This document shows, one piece after another, positions 45,743 through 54,586 of a stretch of DNA of 64,000 nt. The stretch comes from Pseudomonas putida (lineage in GTDB: Bacteria > Pseudomonadota > Gammaproteobacteria > Pseudomonadales > Pseudomonadaceae). Under the pieces are notes generated by a model. That model saw nothing but the letters and a program-made list of their open reading frames with translations, made no database searches and had not been told where the DNA came from. Position 1 is the stretch's first letter. Every line of letters begins with the position of its first letter. Location of the stretch: NCBI RefSeq assembly GCF_005080685.1, contig NZ_CP039371.1, positions 3,286,001 to 3,350,000 of the forward strand, written 5' to 3'. The translations under genes and the position numbers were made by a program.

Positions 45743-47071
45743 ATGCACCGACCGAAACTCCACCCGCTGGCTCTGGCGATCTTCGCCGGCCTGCTCCAGG
45801 TTCCGGCACACGCTGCGCTCTATGCAGTCGAACCGGGTGACTACAACCTCGCCAATGGCAACTTCCCAGCCTGGTACCAAGACAGTCACGGCCGTACCCT
45901 CGACCTGTGCCTGAGCAAGGCCGTGAGTTCCCGGGTTGCCGGCGCACCAGGCGCGCCGTCGTACATGTGCACACTGCTACCGACCCCCGGTGTGTTCGAC
46001 GACACCCAGGACATCGCATTCCCCACCAATTTCCCTGACGAAGCGTTCTGGTTCACCGCCGACGCGGCCATCACCGATGCCGCTCGGGGGGTCAACCTGA
46101 GCTACGGCACGGCCATCGAAGCGGCATTTTCCGCCGAGGAACCCATCGATGGCGACCAGGTGAGCTTCGCCCGGGTCCGAATCCGCGTCGATGTACCGGC
46201 TGCGGGCACCTACATCGTCACCCACCCCTACGGCGTCGAAGTCTTTGATGTGCCAGCGGCTGGCCGGCGTGCCATCAACATGACCCGCGACATCGGTATC
46301 GGTGGCCCTGGGGACTTCACCGGGGCGCTCAAAGGCGACGTCGGCCCGTTCCTGCGCAGCGTCAACGGCCCCTACATCGAAGCCGGCCAGCGCTTTATCG
46401 GCGACCCGAATCTGAACGAGCAAGTCACCGGCAGCCCGTTCAACACCAACTTCGTACGCATCGAAGGCCCCAACGGCCTGGACCTGCGCACCGACCTGTT
46501 CGCCATTTCCGGCAAGCTGTCCGACGTGGTCCGCCCCACTCCGCTGATTCCGCTGCGCAGCACCTACTCGCGGCGCAACGACAACGGCGAACTGCGAGCC
46601 CAGCAGGACGTGTTCGTCCTCGCCCCGCCGCCACCAGCCACCGTGACCCTGACCGGCCCGAATCCAACCCTGGCCCTGACCGAGGCCAATGGCACCGGCA
46701 CCTGGTACGCACAATCTCCGCTGAATCCGGCATTGCCCGTCACGCTGTTGCTGACTGCCGACAACAGCGCGGCGATTGCCAACAGCACGCCCACCGAAGC
46801 CGGCCTGCCACTGACCGACCTGGTGACCATCACCCGTGCCGAGTACAGCCTGTCCAACGCCAATTTGCGCGTGGAGGCCAGCAGCAGCGATGAAAGCGAT
46901 CCCCCGGTGCTAACCGCCGTCTCCGAAGACGGTGTGGCGATTGGCGAGTTCATCGGCGACGGCACGCTCAAGACCCTGGATCGCGCAATAACCCCACTCC
47001 CCCCAGCCAAGGTGCACGTCACCAGCGCCCATGGTGGTAGCGATATCGAAGACGTGGTGCTGGTGCCATGA
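45743..47071 (+). CDS. Secreted protein of unknown function, curli-operon paralogue 1
   Basis: 442 residues with a Sec signal peptide (cut at AHA-ALYAVEPGDY). Residues about 25-290 are clearly paralogous to the next gene: both share ALYxVxPGxY, PxWYQD, LCxSxAVS, VAGAPGAPxYMCTLLP, VTHPYGVE/ITHPYGVE and GRRAIN-TRDIGIG. Two conserved Cys (LCLSKAVS and YMCTLLP) probably form a disulfide. The C-terminal ~150 residues look like beta-sandwich repeats. First gene of the curli structural operon, so it may be a matrix or secretion partner of the fibres. No named family recognised. Confidence 0.75.
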   Translation: MHRPKLHPLALAIFAGLLQVPAHAALYAVEPGDYNLANGNFPAWYQDSHGRTLDLCLSKAVSSRVAGAPGAPSYMCTLLPTPGVFDDTQDIAFPTNFPDEAFWFTADAAITDAARGVNLSYGTAIEAAFSAEEPIDGDQVSFARVRIRVDVPAAGTYIVTHPYGVEVFDVPAAGRRAINMTRDIGIGGPGDFTGALKGDVGPFLRSVNGPYIEAGQRFIGDPNLNEQVTGSPFNTNFVRIEGPNGLDLRTDLFAISGKLSDVVRPTPLIPLRSTYSRRNDNGELRAQQDVFVLAPPPPATVTLTGPNPTLALTEANGTGTWYAQSPLNPALPVTLLLTADNSAAIANSTPTEAGLPLTDLVTITRAEYSLSNANLRVEASSSDESDPPVLTAVSEDGVAIGEFIGDGTLKTLDRAITPLPPAKVHVTSAHGGSDIEDVVLVP

Positions 47072-47103
47072 ACAGACAAAGGCTCAGCCTTCAAGGAGGC
47101 AGC

Positions 47104-49341
47104 ATGAACACTTGGCCACGCCGTGCGCTGTTCGCCGCCGGTTTCTCCCTCTCCCTCACCAGTGCGGCCTGGGCTGCGCTGTACGATGTCGACCCAGGCC
47201 CTTACACCTTCGCCACCGGCGGTTACCCACTGTGGTACCAGGACCTGGAAACCGATGGCACGTCGCTGGAACTGTGCCGCTCACGCGCCGTGAGTACCTT
47301 GGTGGCTGGCGCTCCGGGCGCCCCTGCCTACATGTGCACCCTGTTGCCGGAGCCAGGCGTCTACGACGACACATTGCCCTTGGTGTTCCCGGACAACTGG
47401 CCACCTGAGATGTTCTGGTTCCTGGCAGAGGCGACCATCCCGGCGGTGGGCAACAGTGGCTTCGAGCTCGATGCCTATGTGGCTGGCCTGGAGGCGGCAT
47501 TTGCCGCAGAAAACCCGGTCGATGGCGATCAACAAAGCTTTGCCCGTATCCGTATCCGCGTCTCGGTGCCGGTTGCGGGCGTCTACACCATCACCCACCC
47601 CTACGGCGTCGAGAAGGTGACAGTCACCACGCCGGGCCGGCGTGCGATCAACATCACCCGCGACATTGGTATCGGAGCGCCAGGGGTGTTCACCGGCGCA
47701 CTCAACGGTGCGCTCGGACCCTTCCTTCGTGGCGTGGGCGGCCCCTACACCGCAGTCAACCCGGACACGCTCGCTACCGACACCTTCATCGGCGACCCCA
47801 ACCGTACCGAGCAGGTGCTCGGCAGCCCGTTCGGTACCAACTTCATCCGCATCCAGGGCCCGACCGGGGAAATCTTCACCGACCAGTTCACCGTGTCCGG
47901 CAAGATTCTCGACAAACGACCGCAACTGGCGGCCTCCATGCAGCGCGCCACCTACTCGCGCAACGGCAATGGCACGCGTATCGAGGTATTCGCCAAGGCG
48001 CCAGGCGACGCCAGTGTGTGCATGCGCAACGGACTGGCCTTGGTCGGTACGCCGCCATCGCCCTGCCAGTACACCCTCGACACCGACCACAACGGGCGCT
48101 TCTTCACCCAGCAGCTGAGCCAGGCCGCGCCACCATCGGTGGTCGTGGTAACGGCCAGCAGCAGTGACCCAGACACCCAACCGACCGCCATTTCGGGCAA
48201 GCTCTCCGATGTGGTCAAAGTCACCGCGCGCTACGACTGGAACAACAAGCGCCTGATCATCGAGGCCCGCTCCAGCGATGAAGTGGTGGTGCCCGACATG
48301 GTCGCCCAGGGTTACGGGCGCATGTCCAAGTCCGGCACCCTGCAGACCCTCACCGTCAACGACGTTTCCCAGCCACCTGCCACCGTGACGGTCAAGTCGA
48401 GCCACGGCGGTAGCGACGTGGAACCTGTGATCGTCAACGGCACCGCACCGGTCGAGGCTGCCAACCAGGCGCCGCTGGCGCAGAACGACGGTGGTGCCAC
48501 CAGCGTCGGCATCCCGTTGACCCTCAACCTGCTGCAGAACGACAGCGACCCGGACAACAACGTGCCGCTGACCATCACCGACCTGACCCAACCCGGTACC
48601 GGCCTGGGTGGTGTCGTGCTCAACGGCACCACCCAGGTGACCTACACCCCGCCGGCCGGCGCTACGGTACCCGTGGTCGCCACGTTCACCTACCGCGCCA
48701 TGGATGCCAAGGGCATGAAGTCCGAGCCGGCCACGGTGACCATCAACGTCGCGCCCAACCAGGCACCGACGGCAAACCCGGAAACCGTCGCGACCCTGGG
48801 CGTGCCGCTGACCATCAACGTGCTGCAGAACGACACCGACCCTGAAGGCAACACACCGTTGACCATCGTCAACCTGGTGCCGCCAACGGCCGGACGCGGC
48901 ACGGTCAGCACCGACGGCGCCACGGTCACTTATACCCCGCCGACCACCGTCACCACGGCCTTCACCACGACGTTCACCTACGTCGCGCGTGACTCGCTGG
49001 GCGCGCTGTCGGCACCGGGTACGGTCACCGTCAACGTCTCGCCACGGCCGGCAACGGCGGAAACCTTCGCGGTTACCGCAGCTACGGTCACGGCGCGCTC
49101 CAACAACCGTTACAACTGGGACATCAGCGGCACCTCGTCGGTGACCACCGGCAACACCATCACCGTGAAGGTAACCACGCCCAGCGGGCTGGTGACCTTG
49201 GGTACCACCACGGTGCCGGTGACCGGTCGTTGGCGCCTGGCAGTCAGCAACAGCACCACGATCATTCCGACAGCCAGCCCGACCGCCACCGTGACCAGTA
49301 GCCAGGGCAGCAGCCGTACCGTCGCCGTGGTCGTCCAGTAA
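47104..49341 (+). CDS. Secreted multi-domain adhesin-like protein, curli-operon paralogue 2
   Basis: 745 residues from ATG 47104 (AAGGAGG upstream). Signal peptide cut at AWA-ALYDVDPG. N-terminal ~290 residues match the preceding gene. Residues about 465-660 contain two Ig/cadherin-like repeats (PLTLNLLQNDSDPDNN and PLTINVLQNDTDPEGN, each followed by VTYTPP), common in surface adhesins. The tail is Ser/Thr-rich. It ends 15 bases before csgB. Probably exported and displayed or released together with curli; the route could be the pilus/T2SS-like machine encoded at 55-63 kb. Function not established. Confidence 0.75.
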   Translation: MNTWPRRALFAAGFSLSLTSAAWAALYDVDPGPYTFATGGYPLWYQDLETDGTSLELCRSRAVSTLVAGAPGAPAYMCTLLPEPGVYDDTLPLVFPDNWPPEMFWFLAEATIPAVGNSGFELDAYVAGLEAAFAAENPVDGDQQSFARIRIRVSVPVAGVYTITHPYGVEKVTVTTPGRRAINITRDIGIGAPGVFTGALNGALGPFLRGVGGPYTAVNPDTLATDTFIGDPNRTEQVLGSPFGTNFIRIQGPTGEIFTDQFTVSGKILDKRPQLAASMQRATYSRNGNGTRIEVFAKAPGDASVCMRNGLALVGTPPSPCQYTLDTDHNGRFFTQQLSQAAPPSVVVVTASSSDPDTQPTAISGKLSDVVKVTARYDWNNKRLIIEARSSDEVVVPDMVAQGYGRMSKSGTLQTLTVNDVSQPPATVTVKSSHGGSDVEPVIVNGTAPVEAANQAPLAQNDGGATSVGIPLTLNLLQNDSDPDNNVPLTITDLTQPGTGLGGVVLNGTTQVTYTPPAGATVPVVATFTYRAMDAKGMKSEPATVTINVAPNQAPTANPETVATLGVPLTINVLQNDTDPEGNTPLTIVNLVPPTAGRGTVSTDGATVTYTPPTTVTTAFTTTFTYVARDSLGALSAPGTVTVNVSPRPATAETFAVTAATVTARSNNRYNWDISGTSSVTTGNTITVKVTTPSGLVTLGTTTVPVTGRWRLAVSNSTTIIPTASPTATVTSSQGSSRTVAVVVQ

Positions 49342-49356
49342 CGCCAGGAGAACGCC

Positions 49357-49827
49357 ATGAAACGCCTGTTCCCCCTGTTGCTCTGCCTGGCCGCCTGCGG
49401 CCAGGGCTGGGCCGACGACCTGATGGACAACGCCGACCTCGCGGCCGGCAGCGACCTCGGCGAACCGGTGATCATCCGCCTGCTGCCTGCAGGTTCTGGC
49501 CAACTGGCGGTGATCGAGCAACAGGGCAACGGCAACCGCGCCGCCCTCGACCAGAACGGTCAGGCCCTGCTGGGCCGCATCGTTCAGGCCGGGGGTGCGC
49601 AGGAGGCGTTCATCCTGCAGGAAGGTTCGGACCTGATGGCCAGCATCAGCCAGCAGGGATATGGCAACAGCGCGTCGATCCGTCAGAGCGGCAGTGGCAA
49701 CAGCGCCTCGATCGAGCAGATCGGCAACAACAACAGCGCCAGCATCGAGCAGGCCGGCACGGGGCTCACCAGCGCCGTGACCCAAGCCGGCAATGGCCAG
49801 CACGTTCAGATCACCCAATACCGCTAG
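49357..49827 (+). CDS. csgB: Curlin minor subunit/nucleator CsgB
   Basis: 156 residues. Signal peptide (cut at GWA-DD) and about five curlin repeats of the form x6QxGxxNxAxxxQ (for example IEQQGNGNRAALDQ, SISQQGYGNSASIRQ, IEQIGNNNSASIEQ). CsgB sits on the outer membrane and seeds polymerisation of CsgA into amyloid fibres. Length close to E. coli CsgB (151). Located just before the long curlin gene. Confidence 0.88.
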   Translation: MKRLFPLLLCLAACGQGWADDLMDNADLAAGSDLGEPVIIRLLPAGSGQLAVIEQQGNGNRAALDQNGQALLGRIVQAGGAQEAFILQEGSDLMASISQQGYGNSASIRQSGSGNSASIEQIGNNNSASIEQAGTGLTSAVTQAGNGQHVQITQYR

Positions 49828-49843
49828 ACCTGGAGGCACCACC

Positions 49844-51289
49844 ATGTTCAAGCTCGCCCCTCTCAGTGCCGCTATCGTCCTGGCCTTGGCCGGCCAGGTC
49901 ATGGCTGACGACAGCACCTCGACCCAAACCCAGACCGGTAACGACAACATTGCCGAGGTCAAGCAAACCCTGTCGCCCTATGCGTCGACCACCCAGACCC
50001 AGACCGGCCACGACCATAACCACGCGGCGCTGCAGAACGACAGCAGCAGCGTCATCCAGCAAAGCGCCACCGGTTCGTACAACGCAGGTTACGCCGAACA
50101 ATGGTCGGAAACCGGCAGCACCGTCACCCAGCATGCCGGTGGCGAGTTCAACGATGCCTTCACTGGCCAGTCGTACGGCGTGGAGAACCAGGCGACCCAG
50201 ACCCAGCAAGGCAGCGGCAACGCCTCGACGATCTGGCAGGACGGCGAGATGGGCAGTCAGGCGACCACCACCCAGTATGGCGATGGCAACGAAGCCTTCG
50301 TCGAGCAGCAGTTCGGTGGCACCAACAACCAGAGCACCGTGACCCAGGGCGGCGCCGACAACTACGCCGCCGCCGAGCACCTGGGCTACACCGACGGCAA
50401 CGTGCAGATCTACCAGGAGGGCCAGAGCAACTGGGCCTATGGCGACCAGCGTGACGGCCTGGGGGGCACCATCGGCATCGACCAGTACGGCACCGGCAAC
50501 TCGGTGGAAGTCTGGCAGGACAACCAGACCGGCAGCACCGCCAGCGTCGACCAGAACGTCAACAACAACGAAGGCTACATCGACCAGAGCTTCGGGCAGG
50601 ACAACACCGCCAGCCTGTACCAATACGGCAATGCCAACGCCAGCTGGTCGGATCAGTACGAAACCAGCAACGCGACCGTCACCATTTCCCAGGGCGGCAC
50701 CAACAACCTGAGCTTTACCTACCAGGAAGGTGACAACCACACCCTGAGCGTAACCAGCCAAGGCAACAGCAACCAGGTCATGGCCAGCAACTGGAAGGGC
50801 GACAAACCGGGTGGCCAGTTTGGCGAAAGCCAGACCGCGACGATCAACCAGAACGGTTATGGCAACAAGGCCAACCTGACCCAGGACGGCGCCTACCAGA
50901 CGGCTCAACTGAAGCAGAGCGGCACCAACAACTCGACCCAGACCAACCAAATCGACAGCAACAACGAGCTGTATTTCGAGCAGAACGGGAGCGACAACAC
51001 CCTCATCGCCGACCAGCGTGGCACCGACCAGTATGCCTATGGCAGTTCCCAGGGCACTGGCAACGTCGTCACCCTGGATCAGTCCGGCTACGCCAACCAG
51101 AGCTACACCTACCAGCTGTACGGTAGCGGTAACGAGGCCACCATCACCCAGGTCGATGGCACCAACCTCGCCACCGTGACCCAGGGCGGCAACTACAACC
51201 AGGCCACCGTCGATCAGAGCGGCTATGCCCAGAGCGCCAGCATTACCCAACAGGGTAACGGCAACATGGCGACTGTGACCCAGCAGTAA
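49844..51289 (+). CDS. csgA: Curlin major subunit CsgA, extended form
   Basis: 481 residues from ATG 49844 (TGGAGG upstream), three times the size of E. coli CsgA (151). After the signal peptide (cut at VMA-DD) nearly the whole chain consists of ~20 curlin-like repeats rich in Gln, Asn, Gly and Thr (GYGNKANLTQ, GTNLATVTQGGNYNQATVDQ, QQGNGNMATVTQQ). It should be secreted through CsgG as an unfolded chain and assemble into amyloid fibres of the biofilm matrix. Several middle repeats are irregular and acidic or aromatic (WSDQYETS, WAYGDQ). Last gene of its operon, followed by a terminator. Confidence 0.9.
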   Translation: MFKLAPLSAAIVLALAGQVMADDSTSTQTQTGNDNIAEVKQTLSPYASTTQTQTGHDHNHAALQNDSSSVIQQSATGSYNAGYAEQWSETGSTVTQHAGGEFNDAFTGQSYGVENQATQTQQGSGNASTIWQDGEMGSQATTTQYGDGNEAFVEQQFGGTNNQSTVTQGGADNYAAAEHLGYTDGNVQIYQEGQSNWAYGDQRDGLGGTIGIDQYGTGNSVEVWQDNQTGSTASVDQNVNNNEGYIDQSFGQDNTASLYQYGNANASWSDQYETSNATVTISQGGTNNLSFTYQEGDNHTLSVTSQGNSNQVMASNWKGDKPGGQFGESQTATINQNGYGNKANLTQDGAYQTAQLKQSGTNNSTQTNQIDSNNELYFEQNGSDNTLIADQRGTDQYAYGSSQGTGNVVTLDQSGYANQSYTYQLYGSGNEATITQVDGTNLATVTQGGNYNQATVDQSGYAQSASITQQGNGNMATVTQQ

Positions 51290-51303
51290 ACCTCTCCCCC
51301 CTT

Positions 51304-51345
51304 GGATCGCGGCGCATTCTCTCCCTGGCGCCGCGGTCCCTTTTT
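51304..51345 (+). terminator. Intrinsic terminator after csgA
   Basis: GGATCGCGGCGC-N12-GCGCCGCGGTCC (12-base stem with one G-U pair) followed by C and TTTTT. 14 bases after the csgA stop. Confidence 0.9.
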
Positions 51346-51424
51346 CTTTCCTTTCGCCCAGTCCACACACAAGGACAGGGGCAGGCCTTACAATGGCTGA
51401 CGCCCACCCTACTGTACTGTTGCC

Positions 51425-52069
51425 ATGATCCAGTCCGATCTCGACCTGTTCGGCAGCCAGCCGCAACGTCTGGCCAGCCATACCGTGCTGCTGCCCGGCT
51501 TCGCCCTGGCCGAGATCGAGCCATTGCTCGATGCCCTGCGCCCGGTGCTGCGCGCCGCGCCGTTCCGGCACATGCGCACGCCCGGCGGCTTGCACATGGC
51601 GGTGGCACTGACCAACTGCGGTGAATTGGGTTGGGTCAGTGACGAACGCGGCTACCGCTATAGCCCCACCGATCCGGCCAGCGGCAAGCCTTGGCCCGCC
51701 CTGCCCCAGATACTGCTCGATCTCGCCGGGCGCGCTGGCGCGGCGGCCGGGTTCGATGGTTTCGTGCCTGATGCCTGCCTGGTCAACCACTATTTGCCCG
51801 GCACTCGCCTGAGCCTGCATCAGGATCAGGACGAGCGTGATTTCGGCCAACCCATCGTGTCGATTTCACTGGGATTGCCGGCGGTATTCCTGTTCGGCGG
51901 GTTGCAGCGCTCAGACCGGACCCAGCGCATCCCGCTGAGCCATGGCGACGTGCTGGTCTGGGGCGGCGAGGATCGGTTGCGGTTTCATGGGGTATTGCCG
52001 ATCAAGCCCGGTGTGCACCCGAGGATGGGTGAGCGGCGGATCAACCTGACGCTGCGCAAGGCGGGGTGA
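51425..52069 (+). CDS. alkB: Alkylated DNA repair dioxygenase AlkB
   Basis: 214 residues, close to E. coli AlkB (216). Fe(II)/2-oxoglutarate enzyme that removes methyl groups from 1-methyladenine and 3-methylcytosine. Iron ligands H132 and D134 (SLHQDQDE) and H188 (RFHGV), with the 2-oxoglutarate-binding arginines in RRINLTLRK. Substrate loop LTNCGELGWVSDERGYRYS is also family-typical. Monocistronic between the csgA terminator and a REP pair; no link to curli expected. Confidence 0.95.
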   Translation: MIQSDLDLFGSQPQRLASHTVLLPGFALAEIEPLLDALRPVLRAAPFRHMRTPGGLHMAVALTNCGELGWVSDERGYRYSPTDPASGKPWPALPQILLDLAGRAGAAAGFDGFVPDACLVNHYLPGTRLSLHQDQDERDFGQPIVSISLGLPAVFLFGGLQRSDRTQRIPLSHGDVLVWGGEDRLRFHGVLPIKPGVHPRMGERRINLTLRKAG

Positions 52070-52084
52070 GTGCTTTGGTTGCAT

Positions 52085-52183
52085 CGGCCCATTCGCGGGC
52101 AAGCCCGCTCCCACAAGTACTACGCCCCCTTTCAACCGTGCGGTGAACTTGTGGGAGCGGGCTTGCCCGCGAAGAGGCCGGTA
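52085..52183. repeat. REP inverted pair
   Basis: CGGCCCATTCGCGGGCAAGC and its mirror GCTTGCCCGCGAAGAGGCCG around a ~40-base centre, between the convergent ends of alkB and the DUF6124 gene. Likely two-way terminator. Confidence 0.9.
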
Positions 52184-52198
52184 CAGACAACAGCAAAA

Positions 52199-52501
52199 TC
52201 AGCGGCTGCCCACCTGCTTCAATTCAACCCCATCTAGCAACGCCTCGACCACCGCCTTCGCCGCATCCAGGCTGTGATCATTCCCCAGCAACAAGTCACG
52301 GCAGGTACCCGACGCAAGTTCCATCGCCTTCAAGTTGGTGGCGAATGCGCCTTTGAGCAGCGTGGATAAATGCACCAGTGCATCCTCGAAGTCCACACCC
52401 GAACGCACCGCGAACAGCGGTGGGTGGCTGCATTCACAGTTGCCGAAATCGGAAGAAACGGTGGTGGCGCGGCTCGGAGGGTCCGGTAAGCCTTTTGTCA
52501 T
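52199..52501 (-). CDS. Small DUF6124-like protein
   Basis: 100 residues from ATG 52501 (GGAGCGACACA upstream). Pattern typical of the many small Pseudomonas DUF6124/DUF3077-type proteins: an N-terminal Pro-rich stretch, FAVRSGVDFEDALVHLSTLL, and a helical hairpin ending in a valine/leucine-rich helix. No signal, no catalytic motif. Function of the family is unknown. Confidence 0.7.
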   Translation of the reverse strand: MTKGLPDPPSRATTVSSDFGNCECSHPPLFAVRSGVDFEDALVHLSTLLKGAFATNLKAMELASGTCRDLLLGNDHSLDAAKAVVEALLDGVELKQVGSR

Positions 52502-52653
52502 TGTGTCGCTCCTTGATTCAATGGAGCCGCCACAGATCGCTACCAAACGAATGGGTGACGGCTGTACGCAGGTTGGTAGACCGGGAATCAAGGAAACCGG
52601 CGCGCACGAAGGCGCCCTACGCACAGCCGCCATAAAACGAAACCAGCGGACAC

Positions 52654-52689
52654 AAAAAAAGCGCCGACTGTATCGCAATGGGGGCGCTT
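52654..52689 (-). terminator. Orphan intrinsic terminator
   Basis: On the minus strand AAGCGCC-N17-GGCGCTT followed by TTTTT. Correct shape for a terminator or attenuator. It lies about 150 bases before the DUF6124 start on that strand, so it may sit in that gene's leader. Confidence 0.6.
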
Positions 52690-52807
52690 ATGCGCCTTGA
52701 TTGATCGCGGGCTACCAAACCCGACTGCTGAATTTGCAGCAGCCCGGAAAGACTACCGGTGTCGGACAGGCGATTCAAGGCAAGAGGTTGAATAGAGACA
52801 TTTCCGT

Positions 52808-52831
52808 TGCCTGTACCGGCCCTTTCGCGGT
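52808..52831. repeat. Truncated REP unit
   Basis: TGCCTGTACCGGCCCTTTCGCGG matches the outer half of the REP unit at 30281 but its palindromic core is missing. Confidence 0.55.
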
Positions 52832-52944
52832 CATGTTGGGGCGCCGAGCTGGCCGCCTGACATTTTTGCCAGTAGACACTGCGGGCAGGCCCCCGGCTAA
52901 CTGACAACGCAGTACCACGATGCCAAGGATCGAGGACCGAGCCC

Positions 52945-53655
52945 ATGCGCGTGTTTGCAACCATGATGTTTCTGCTACTGGTCATCTGGGCAAGCTGGGC
53001 GCTCGCCCTGGATGACAACGAAGAGGCGGCGCCCAACCTCCCCCCAAGCAAGTTCCTGGTGTATTCGGTTACCTGGCAACCCACGTTCTGCGTGATGCGC
53101 CCAGAAACGCCAGGGTGCGACTATCCCCCGCAGCGTTTTCTGACTCACGGCATCTGGCCGTACAGCGACAGTGTTGGTAGCCGCACCAATCGACATCCGC
53201 AGTTTTGCACGGATTCGCCCGCTTGCAACGCCAACGAGGCGTGCCCCATGACCGGTCGAGAGTTGCGCGATGCACTGGCCGACAAAGAACTGCGCGACCT
53301 GGTCACCCTCAATCCCGAGCGCATGTTCACCCATGAATGGAAAAAACACGGCACCTGCTCAGGCCGCAGCGTGGGTGACTATTTCAAGGATTTCGTCAGG
53401 TTGCGCAAGGCCGTGGTATACGACCAAACGGCCTTCGCCAGGATGATCGGCAACGCCACCGAGTTCTCGGAAGTTCGCAAGGCTTTCCCCGCCAACACGG
53501 CATTTCGATGCTATCGAAACAGCGATGGCGAACAGTACTTGCATGAGGCGTTCTTCTTGATCGACAGCCAAGGACAGCCCTACCTTAAAGAGCAGAACCT
53601 ACAGATTGGCGTCCAGTGCCTGGAGCAGAAAACCTTGATACCGGCTGGTGCCTGA
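52945..53655 (+). CDS. Secreted RNase T2-family ribonuclease
   Basis: 236 residues. N-terminal signal peptide (MRVFATMMFLLLVIWASWALA). Both catalytic segments of RNase T2 are present: LTHGIWP with H68 and HEWKKHGTC with H130, E131, K134 and H135. Should cut single-stranded RNA to cyclic phosphates in the periplasm or outside the cell. Cys-rich (several probable disulfides). Stands alone between the DUF6124 gene and csgG, convergent with csgG, sharing one terminator. Less GC-biased than its neighbours, possibly acquired. Confidence 0.9.
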   Translation: MRVFATMMFLLLVIWASWALALDDNEEAAPNLPPSKFLVYSVTWQPTFCVMRPETPGCDYPPQRFLTHGIWPYSDSVGSRTNRHPQFCTDSPACNANEACPMTGRELRDALADKELRDLVTLNPERMFTHEWKKHGTCSGRSVGDYFKDFVRLRKAVVYDQTAFARMIGNATEFSEVRKAFPANTAFRCYRNSDGEQYLHEAFFLIDSQGQPYLKEQNLQIGVQCLEQKTLIPAGA

Positions 53656-53662
53656 ACACACT

Positions 53663-53701
53663 GCTACGGTCCCGCCGTCTCCCCCCTGGCGAGACCGTAG
53701 C
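53663..53701. terminator. Two-way terminator between the RNase T2 gene and csgG
   Basis: GCTACGGTC-N21-GACCGTAGC, a 9-base perfect stem placed 7 bases after the RNase stop and 6 bases after the csgG stop on the other strand. Confidence 0.65.
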
Positions 53702-53707
53702 AACCCC

Positions 53708-54550
53708 CTATTCCTGCTGATACTGGCTCAGGTACTTATCGACCGTCGCCTTGCCATCCCCATTATCCCCCGCCACCTGCCACAACCGCCGTTCGATCCC
53801 CTGGGCCAGCAAGTGCCCCACTGCCGCCTCGATAGCCGAAAGCACGCACAGTTGCGCCGGCTCGTTGGTGGTGTAGCCGACCTCCGCTTCCAGCAGCTTC
53901 TTGAACTCGATGAACTTGAACACCCCAGCACTACGCCCCACCGAGTAAATGGTCTTGCTGGTCATCACGTTGGCCAGCACTTGCCCGGTGCGCACATCCA
54001 CCGCGCGCAGGTTGACCGTTACCTGGTCGACCCGATATTCGCGGGAAATGTCGATTCCCAGATAGCGAGCCCCTTCCCCGCCACTGCGCACGTTGGTGTC
54101 GTAGGCGATGATGCCGCCCTCGAGCATCAGGTTCGCGGCCTGCAACGGCGGCAGCTCGCCCATGATGTTCTGCGGCACGTCGGGCTTCTTCTGCGAAGCG
54201 CGGATGATCTTGCGCTCGGTCAGCAGGTTCTGCAGCCCTTCGCGCTCCAGCACCACGAACCAGCCGCTGGCACTCAAGGCGTCCATCAACATGCTCGCCG
54301 CACCCTGGGTAACGCTGGTGGAGAACGAGCTGGCCGGGGTCGGCTTGTACTGCCCGGTCTGGTCGCGGAAGCCGTACACCACCGCCATCAAGCGGCCCTT
54401 GGGCCGTGGCATGTTGATCAGGTCGTAATAGGTCGATGCCCTTGGCGTCAGGGTCGGGGTCTCGGAGTCCTGTTCGGCCGGCATCGGCTCGCGCAGGCCG
54501 CAACCTTGCAGGGTGGCGAGGATCAGCAGGGTGCTCAGCAGACGTTTCAT
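53708..54550 (-). CDS. csgG: Curli secretion channel CsgG
   Basis: 280 residues (E. coli 277). Lipoprotein: lipobox TLQGC with Cys at residue 17. Contains the CsgG core FRDQTGQYKPTPASSFSTSVTQGA with the constriction-loop region, EREGLQNLL and NVMTSKTIYS. Forms a nonameric outer-membrane pore that exports CsgA and CsgB. Last gene of the leftward secretion operon, 36 bases after csgF. Confidence 0.96.
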   Translation of the reverse strand: MKRLLSTLLILATLQGCGLREPMPAEQDSETPTLTPRASTYYDLINMPRPKGRLMAVVYGFRDQTGQYKPTPASSFSTSVTQGAASMLMDALSASGWFVVLEREGLQNLLTERKIIRASQKKPDVPQNIMGELPPLQAANLMLEGGIIAYDTNVRSGGEGARYLGIDISREYRVDQVTVNLRAVDVRTGQVLANVMTSKTIYSVGRSAGVFKFIEFKKLLEAEVGYTTNEPAQLCVLSAIEAAVGHLLAQGIERRLWQVAGDNGDGKATVDKYLSQYQQE

Positions 54551-54586
54551 GATGTTCTCTCCCCAGAAAAACCAGGCCAGTCCCTC

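Larger units (their letters stand above)
52502..52944. other. 443-base intergenic region without a recognised gene
   Basis: Contains a minus-strand terminator with no gene in front of it and a truncated REP tail. Open frames here (for example 52617-53084 minus) lack ribosome sites and protein-like composition. Confidence 0.5.

Noticed and set aside
47281..49962. 893-codon open frame on the minus strand opposite the secreted paralogue 2
   Set aside because: A by-product of GC-rich codon use: it runs antisense to a gene with a signal peptide, domains and a ribosome site, and its translation has no recognisable domain.
49357..51289. Repetitive DNA in csgB and csgA as possible CRISPR or tandem-repeat array
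   Set aside because: The periodicity is at protein level (curlin repeats), not identical DNA repeats with spacers.
49811..51850. 679-codon minus-strand frame opposite csgA
   Set aside because: Valine/glycine-rich mirror of the curlin repeats; no start context, crosses the csgA terminator and into alkB.
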